This document shows positions 49,428 through 52,211 of a stretch of DNA of 52,211 bases, piece by piece; positions within the stretch are counted from its first letter, which is position 1, and every line of letters begins with the position of its first letter. Under the pieces are notes generated by a model, which saw nothing but the letters and a program-made list of their open reading frames with translations, made no database searches and was not told the DNA's origin. Source of the stretch: Enhygromyxa salina (GTDB taxonomy: Bacteria > Myxococcota_A > Polyangia > Nannocystales > Nannocystaceae); NCBI RefSeq assembly GCF_002994615.1, contig NZ_PVNK01000311.1, positions 1-52,211 of the forward strand. The letters run 5' to 3'. The translations under genes and the position numbers were made by a program.

Positions 49428-50966
49428 TCAGGGGACGACGAGGTCGGCGCCCGCGAAGTCCATGGTGCCGTCGACCATGGGGCGTGGGTCGCCGTCGATG
49501 TCGGTGGTGGGGTCGCCGGTGAGCCAGATGGCGGCGGTGTCGAGCTCGGGCGGGTACCCGGGCGCGAGATGGAAGTCCCCTTGCAGGTAGTCGGTGAACC
49601 AATTGATATTGAGATCCCCAAGGGCGACGTTGTCGCCCAGTACCATCTCCAAGGCACTGTCGGTGATGGTGGCGTTGGAGCAGTCGACCTCAGGGTCGGC
49701 GTGGGCGCTCACGATGATGCTGTTGCGGACCGTGGTGTTAACGCCGTCTGTACAGGCGAGGGAGGGGCCTCCAACCAGGAGAGGGGCGGCCAGCGTCGCG
49801 TAGGAGATGTCGCACGAGCCGTTGTCTACGCTGAGGGCGGGGTTGCTGTTGGAGCCGCCAACGAAGGAGTTCACGAGCACGAGGGAGCCGGCGTTGTCGA
49901 CGGTGATGCCGCCGCCGGTGTTGTTGATGATGCGTGAGCGCTCGACCCAGGCGGCGCCGCCGTCGATGAGCAGGCCCTCGGCGTTGTTCGGAGAGCCGTA
50001 GATTGTGATGCCCCGCATGAAGAGGTCTCCGGTGGAAGAGACGGTGATGGCGGGCTTGCTGTCGAAACCCTGCAAGATGGGTCGCTCGCCATCTGCGGCG
50101 AAGAGCGCGAGGGGTTGCGTCAGAGTCGTGGCTTCTAGGTAAGGTGCGTCCCCATCCTGTTCGTGGAGGATGATGAGGGTGGCGTCGTCTGCGTTTTCGA
50201 TGGCCGAGGCAATTGTGCAGTAGGGCATGCCCTCGCTGCCGTCAGCCATGTCGCAGTCGCCTCCGTCACCATCGACATGAATGATGTTGCCTTGGTCGAT
50301 GCAGCTCCCGTCGGCGAGGTTGCAAGCGCTGTCGGAACACTGCGCGTGGTCGGAGCACCCGACGCAAGCGCCCGCGTCGGCATCGCAGACCGGCGTGGTG
50401 TCGACGCAAGCATCCTGGACGTCGAGGGTGCACTGCACACAGCTGCCCGCGTCGTCACACACGGGCGTCCCCGCGTCGAGGGACGCACACGAGGCGTCGG
50501 GCTCGGCGGTCGCATCACAGGCGACGCACTCGCCAGTGTCGAGGTTGCAAAACGGGCTGCCGGCCTCGGTGCAGTCGACGTCCTCCATGCACCCGCCGGT
50601 GTCGCCGTCGCCATCGCCGTCGCCATCTCCGGTGTCTCCGTCGCCATCTCCGGTGTCGCCGTCGCCGTCGCCGATCTCGATGCAGGTCGAGTTGTCGTTG
50701 TAGTTCTCGCCGCCGCCGCAGGGGCTGTAGCAGGAGAGGTCCGTGGGCTCGTCGGAGACGCAGCCGAAGTTGGCGTCGGACCCGTCTCCGCAGCTCAGAC
50801 AGAACGGGCGCTGGTCTCCATAGCGTTGGTCGCAGGTCTCATTGCCGTTGGCGTTGGCGCAGTGCTCGTCGTTGGGTTCGGAGCCCCTACACGCGCCGAG
50901 ACCCAGAAAAGCGCTGGCGACGAAACCAAGTCCAAATGTAGCGATTGTGAATTTTTTGTTGTGCAT
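49428..50966 (-). CDS. Beta-helix lipoprotein, tandem copy 3
   Basis: 512 residues. From about residue 70 on it is nearly identical to copies 1 and 2, but the N terminus differs clearly (MHNKKFTIATFGLGFVASAF, GACRGSEPNDEHCANANG, CLSCGDGSDANFGC). The (Gly-Asp)n linker is interrupted twice by Thr. Being the only copy next to a full-length upstream gene, it probably occupies the ancestral site, with the others produced from it or homogenised with it downstream of the signal region. Confidence 0.82.
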   Translation of the reverse strand: MHNKKFTIATFGLGFVASAFLGLGACRGSEPNDEHCANANGNETCDQRYGDQRPFCLSCGDGSDANFGCVSDEPTDLSCYSPCGGGENYNDNSTCIEIGDGDGDTGDGDGDTGDGDGDGDGDTGGCMEDVDCTEAGSPFCNLDTGECVACDATAEPDASCASLDAGTPVCDDAGSCVQCTLDVQDACVDTTPVCDADAGACVGCSDHAQCSDSACNLADGSCIDQGNIIHVDGDGGDCDMADGSEGMPYCTIASAIENADDATLIILHEQDGDAPYLEATTLTQPLALFAADGERPILQGFDSKPAITVSSTGDLFMRGITIYGSPNNAEGLLIDGGAAWVERSRIINNTGGGITVDNAGSLVLVNSFVGGSNSNPALSVDNGSCDISYATLAAPLLVGGPSLACTDGVNTTVRNSIIVSAHADPEVDCSNATITDSALEMVLGDNVALGDLNINWFTDYLQGDFHLAPGYPPELDTAAIWLTGDPTTDIDGDPRPMVDGTMDFAGADLVVP

Positions 50967-50983
50967 GATCTTCCTCGTGTGTC

Positions 50984-51814
50984 TCAGAATCGGCGAACGT
51001 AGCCCAAGCCTACGACGTCCGGGCCCATCAAGGGGTAGGTGGTGCCAGTTTGCTCTTGTCGTCGCTTGCGTTTGTTCGACCGGATGACGACGTCCGCGAT
51101 CAGCATCGCGGCCCCGGCGACGAACACGGGCACGCCGACGCCGAGGAGCACGGCGCCAGGCGGGCGGTGATCTACGTAGCCCAGCTCCAGACCGTCGGCG
51201 GGCTGGTCGTAGACCCTCCCGCGGGACAGCTCGACCGCCCCGGCGACGGTCGCCCCGAGGCCGAGCACAGCAACGCCGATCCCAACCCCACCAAGCGCCC
51301 CAATCGGCGCGACCTCCTCGGGCTCGCTGGCCTGCGTGGCCGGTGGCTCGGTCGTCGAATCAGCGTCGCGCGCCTGCGCGAGGGCCTTGCCGATCGCATC
51401 CGTCATCGCGGCGCCCTGCTCATCGACTTTCGTCAGCAGGTCATCATCGACACACTGCGGGCAGCCAACGGTCTCGAGCCGGACGATCTCCGACCCCGCG
51501 GAGATGTCCACGTCAACCTGGTAGTCCAGGTCCTCCTCATTATAGAAGGACAAGCGAACCCGAACGGTCACGTCGGCGTCGGCCTTGTCGGTGACCTTGT
51601 AGCCCGCGTCCTCGAACACGGGGCCGAGGCGCTCGGCGATGGCGCCGGAGAAGAACTTGGCGGCGTCACCGAGGGCGTTCGCGTCGATGACGAGGCGGAC
51701 CTGGGCGGGGTCGGTGCTCGGCTCGCTCGCTGGCGCGGCCTCAGCCGGCCTCGGCAGAACGACGAGGGGCCCCGCGAGCAACACGGCGGTCATGAAAATC
51801 GCTGGCTTGGACAT
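50984..51814 (-). CDS. Exported protein with two membrane segments
   Basis: 276 residues. The signal peptide is AVLLAGPLVVLPRPAEAA. The periplasmic part to about residue 150 looks like a domain for stress or nucleotide-like sensing: VRLVIDANALGDAAKFFSGA, TDKADADVTVRVRLSFYNEEDLDYQV, and a conserved GCPQCVDDDLLTKV with two Cys. Two transmembrane helices follow (about 168-192 and 218-242) and then a basic RSNKRKRRQ stretch. I recall a similar layout in myxobacterial proteins encoded beside Ser/Thr kinase-like genes; no family name assigned. It precedes lipoprotein copy 3 by 17 bp in the same direction. Confidence 0.7.
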   Translation of the reverse strand: MSKPAIFMTAVLLAGPLVVLPRPAEAAPASEPSTDPAQVRLVIDANALGDAAKFFSGAIAERLGPVFEDAGYKVTDKADADVTVRVRLSFYNEEDLDYQVDVDISAGSEIVRLETVGCPQCVDDDLLTKVDEQGAAMTDAIGKALAQARDADSTTEPPATQASEPEEVAPIGALGGVGIGVAVLGLGATVAGAVELSRGRVYDQPADGLELGYVDHRPPGAVLLGVGVPVFVAGAAMLIADVVIRSNKRKRRQEQTGTTYPLMGPDVVGLGYVRRF

Positions 51815-51835
51815 GGTAGGTCGGGGATCGGGTGG

Positions 51836-52210
51836 CTAGTTGTTCTTGGTGCAGAACTTCACCCAGCGGGCGAGCTCGGGGTCGTCGCTGCCCTCGGCAG
51901 CCTCGAGGCACTTGGCCCAGCGCTTGGCTTGTGCGAGGGCCTCTACACGCAAGCGTAGGCGAGCTTGGTTCGACGACCAGCATCGCATTTTGCTGGTGTG
52001 ACGCAGGACCGCAGGCCAATCGCGCTCTGACTTGGCCTGCTCGGCGGCCTCCTGTACACCTTTACAGTCATTTTTGGGTTTGGACGGGGTCTTCTCGCCG
52101 TTGTCGGGCCCCGCGGGGTCGGAGATCGTCCGGCTCGAGACCGTTGGCTGCCCGCAGTGTGTCGATGATGACCTGCTGACGAAAGTCGATGAGCAGGGCG
52201 CCGCGATGAC
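51836..52210 (-). CDS. Partial gene: C terminus of a TPR-like myxobacterial protein
   Basis: The 3' end is present and the 5' end is cut by the contig end. The trustworthy part (to about 52110) reads DCKGVQEAAEQAKSERDW, then LRHTSKMRCWSS, LRLRVEALAQAKRWAKCL and DDPELARWVKFC. I recall this pattern as the closing segment of myxobacterial Ser/Thr kinase-associated or TPR proteins. Upstream of 52110 the frame is only the antisense of an inverted copy of the neighbouring gene and should not be believed. It lies 21 bp upstream of the gene at 50984-51814 in the same operon direction. Confidence 0.6.
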   Translation of the reverse strand, partial: VIAAPCSSTFVSRSSSTHCGQPTVSSRTISDPAGPDNGEKTPSKPKNDCKGVQEAAEQAKSERDWPAVLRHTSKMRCWSSNQARLRLRVEALAQAKRWAKCLEAAEGSDDPELARWVKFCTKNN

Positions 52211-52211
52211 G
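52111..52211. repeat. 101-bp perfect inverted copy of 51401-51501 at the contig end
   Basis: The reverse complement of the last 101 bases equals 51401-51501 with no mismatch and continues to the last base. The forward strand here encodes TVGCPQCVDDDLLTKVDEQG, which belongs to the gene at 50984-51814 on the other strand. The joint lies in CCCCGCGGGG. Confidence 0.95.

Larger units (their letters stand above)
45992..50966 (-). repeat. Three-unit tandem array, period about 1,715-1,718 bp
   Basis: Starts at 47533, 49248 and 50966 give periods of 1,715 and 1,718 bp. The two spacers (47534-47712 and 49249-49427) are almost identical and each begins with a fossil of the end of the upstream gene: minus-strand GVTGLSFVRRL-stop versus DVVGLGYVRRF-stop in the intact gene at 50984. 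The duplicated unit is therefore lipoprotein gene plus neighbour tail. Confidence 0.92.

Noticed and set aside
46727..49590. Plus-strand frames of about 380 codons repeated over the lipoprotein array
   Set aside because: They repeat only because the array repeats; composition (VAVAIAVAIAV) is the antisense of the Gly-Asp linker.
52111..52210. N-terminal extension of the partial gene at the contig end
   Set aside because: This stretch is the antisense of an inverted copy of 51401-51501, so its translation is not part of the real protein.

Overview
The window is very GC-rich, densely coded DNA from a deltaproteobacterial-type predator. The best fit is a myxobacterium of the Nannocystis/Plesiocystis/Enhygromyxa group. 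The signs are lipoproteins with long Gly-Asp or Glu-Thr-Gly linkers, a CGDG...GEECDD myxobacterial cysteine-rich repeat protein, a DUF1592/1588/1585 plus DUF1552 gene pair, an FHA-sigma54 activator, and many orphan lipoproteins. It reads like a whole assembly contig: it begins in a 129-bp tandem repeat and ends in a perfect inverted copy of its own sequence.

Layout. 1-485: repeats. 486-14323: mostly housekeeping and orphan genes: a Uup-type ABC-F ATPase, a patatin-like lipase, a class II glutamine amidotransferase, tRNA-Tyr and a strange tRNA-Pro, an RNA 2H phosphodiesterase (ThpR), a cobalamin riboswitch with a lipoprotein behind it, a clan-CD-like peptidase candidate, an APH-type kinase, a DUF1592/DUF1552 pair, a DUF72 protein and a DUF4440 protein. 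14404-14476: tRNA-Gly(CCC) with a terminator.

14995-35293 is an accessory (defence-like) island. It holds (i) a divergent CBS-HEPN gene; (ii) a 9-kb module bounded by 61-bp imperfect direct repeats exactly 9,000 bp apart, encoding a sigma70-like protein, a 1,533-aa protein that reads as a fused, catalytically stripped RNA polymerase beta/beta-prime homologue, and a RapA/SNF2-type helicase, all overlapping or within 6 nt; (iii) a 5'-truncated transposon AAA ATPase with its small partner; (iv) a complete JetABCD (Wadjet) anti-plasmid operon; and (v) a 5'-truncated gene marking the island edge. The sigma/RNAP-like/helicase module is the main candidate for an undescribed system.

35477-41955 is a type VI secretion PAAR-like/toxin/immunity-type accessory zone with an IS66 deletion derivative, a fold-back MITE with CTAG target duplications and a HEAT-repeat protein (TIGR02270-like). 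41959-45244: FHA-sigma54 regulator, cysteine-rich/beta-propeller lipoprotein and a small XRE regulator. 45760-50966: three tandem 1.7-kb copies (plus one decayed tail) of a beta-helix lipoprotein gene. 50984-52211: a secreted/membrane protein and a partial gene cut by the inverted repeat at the contig end.

Function names are read from sequence motifs by eye; no database search was possible.
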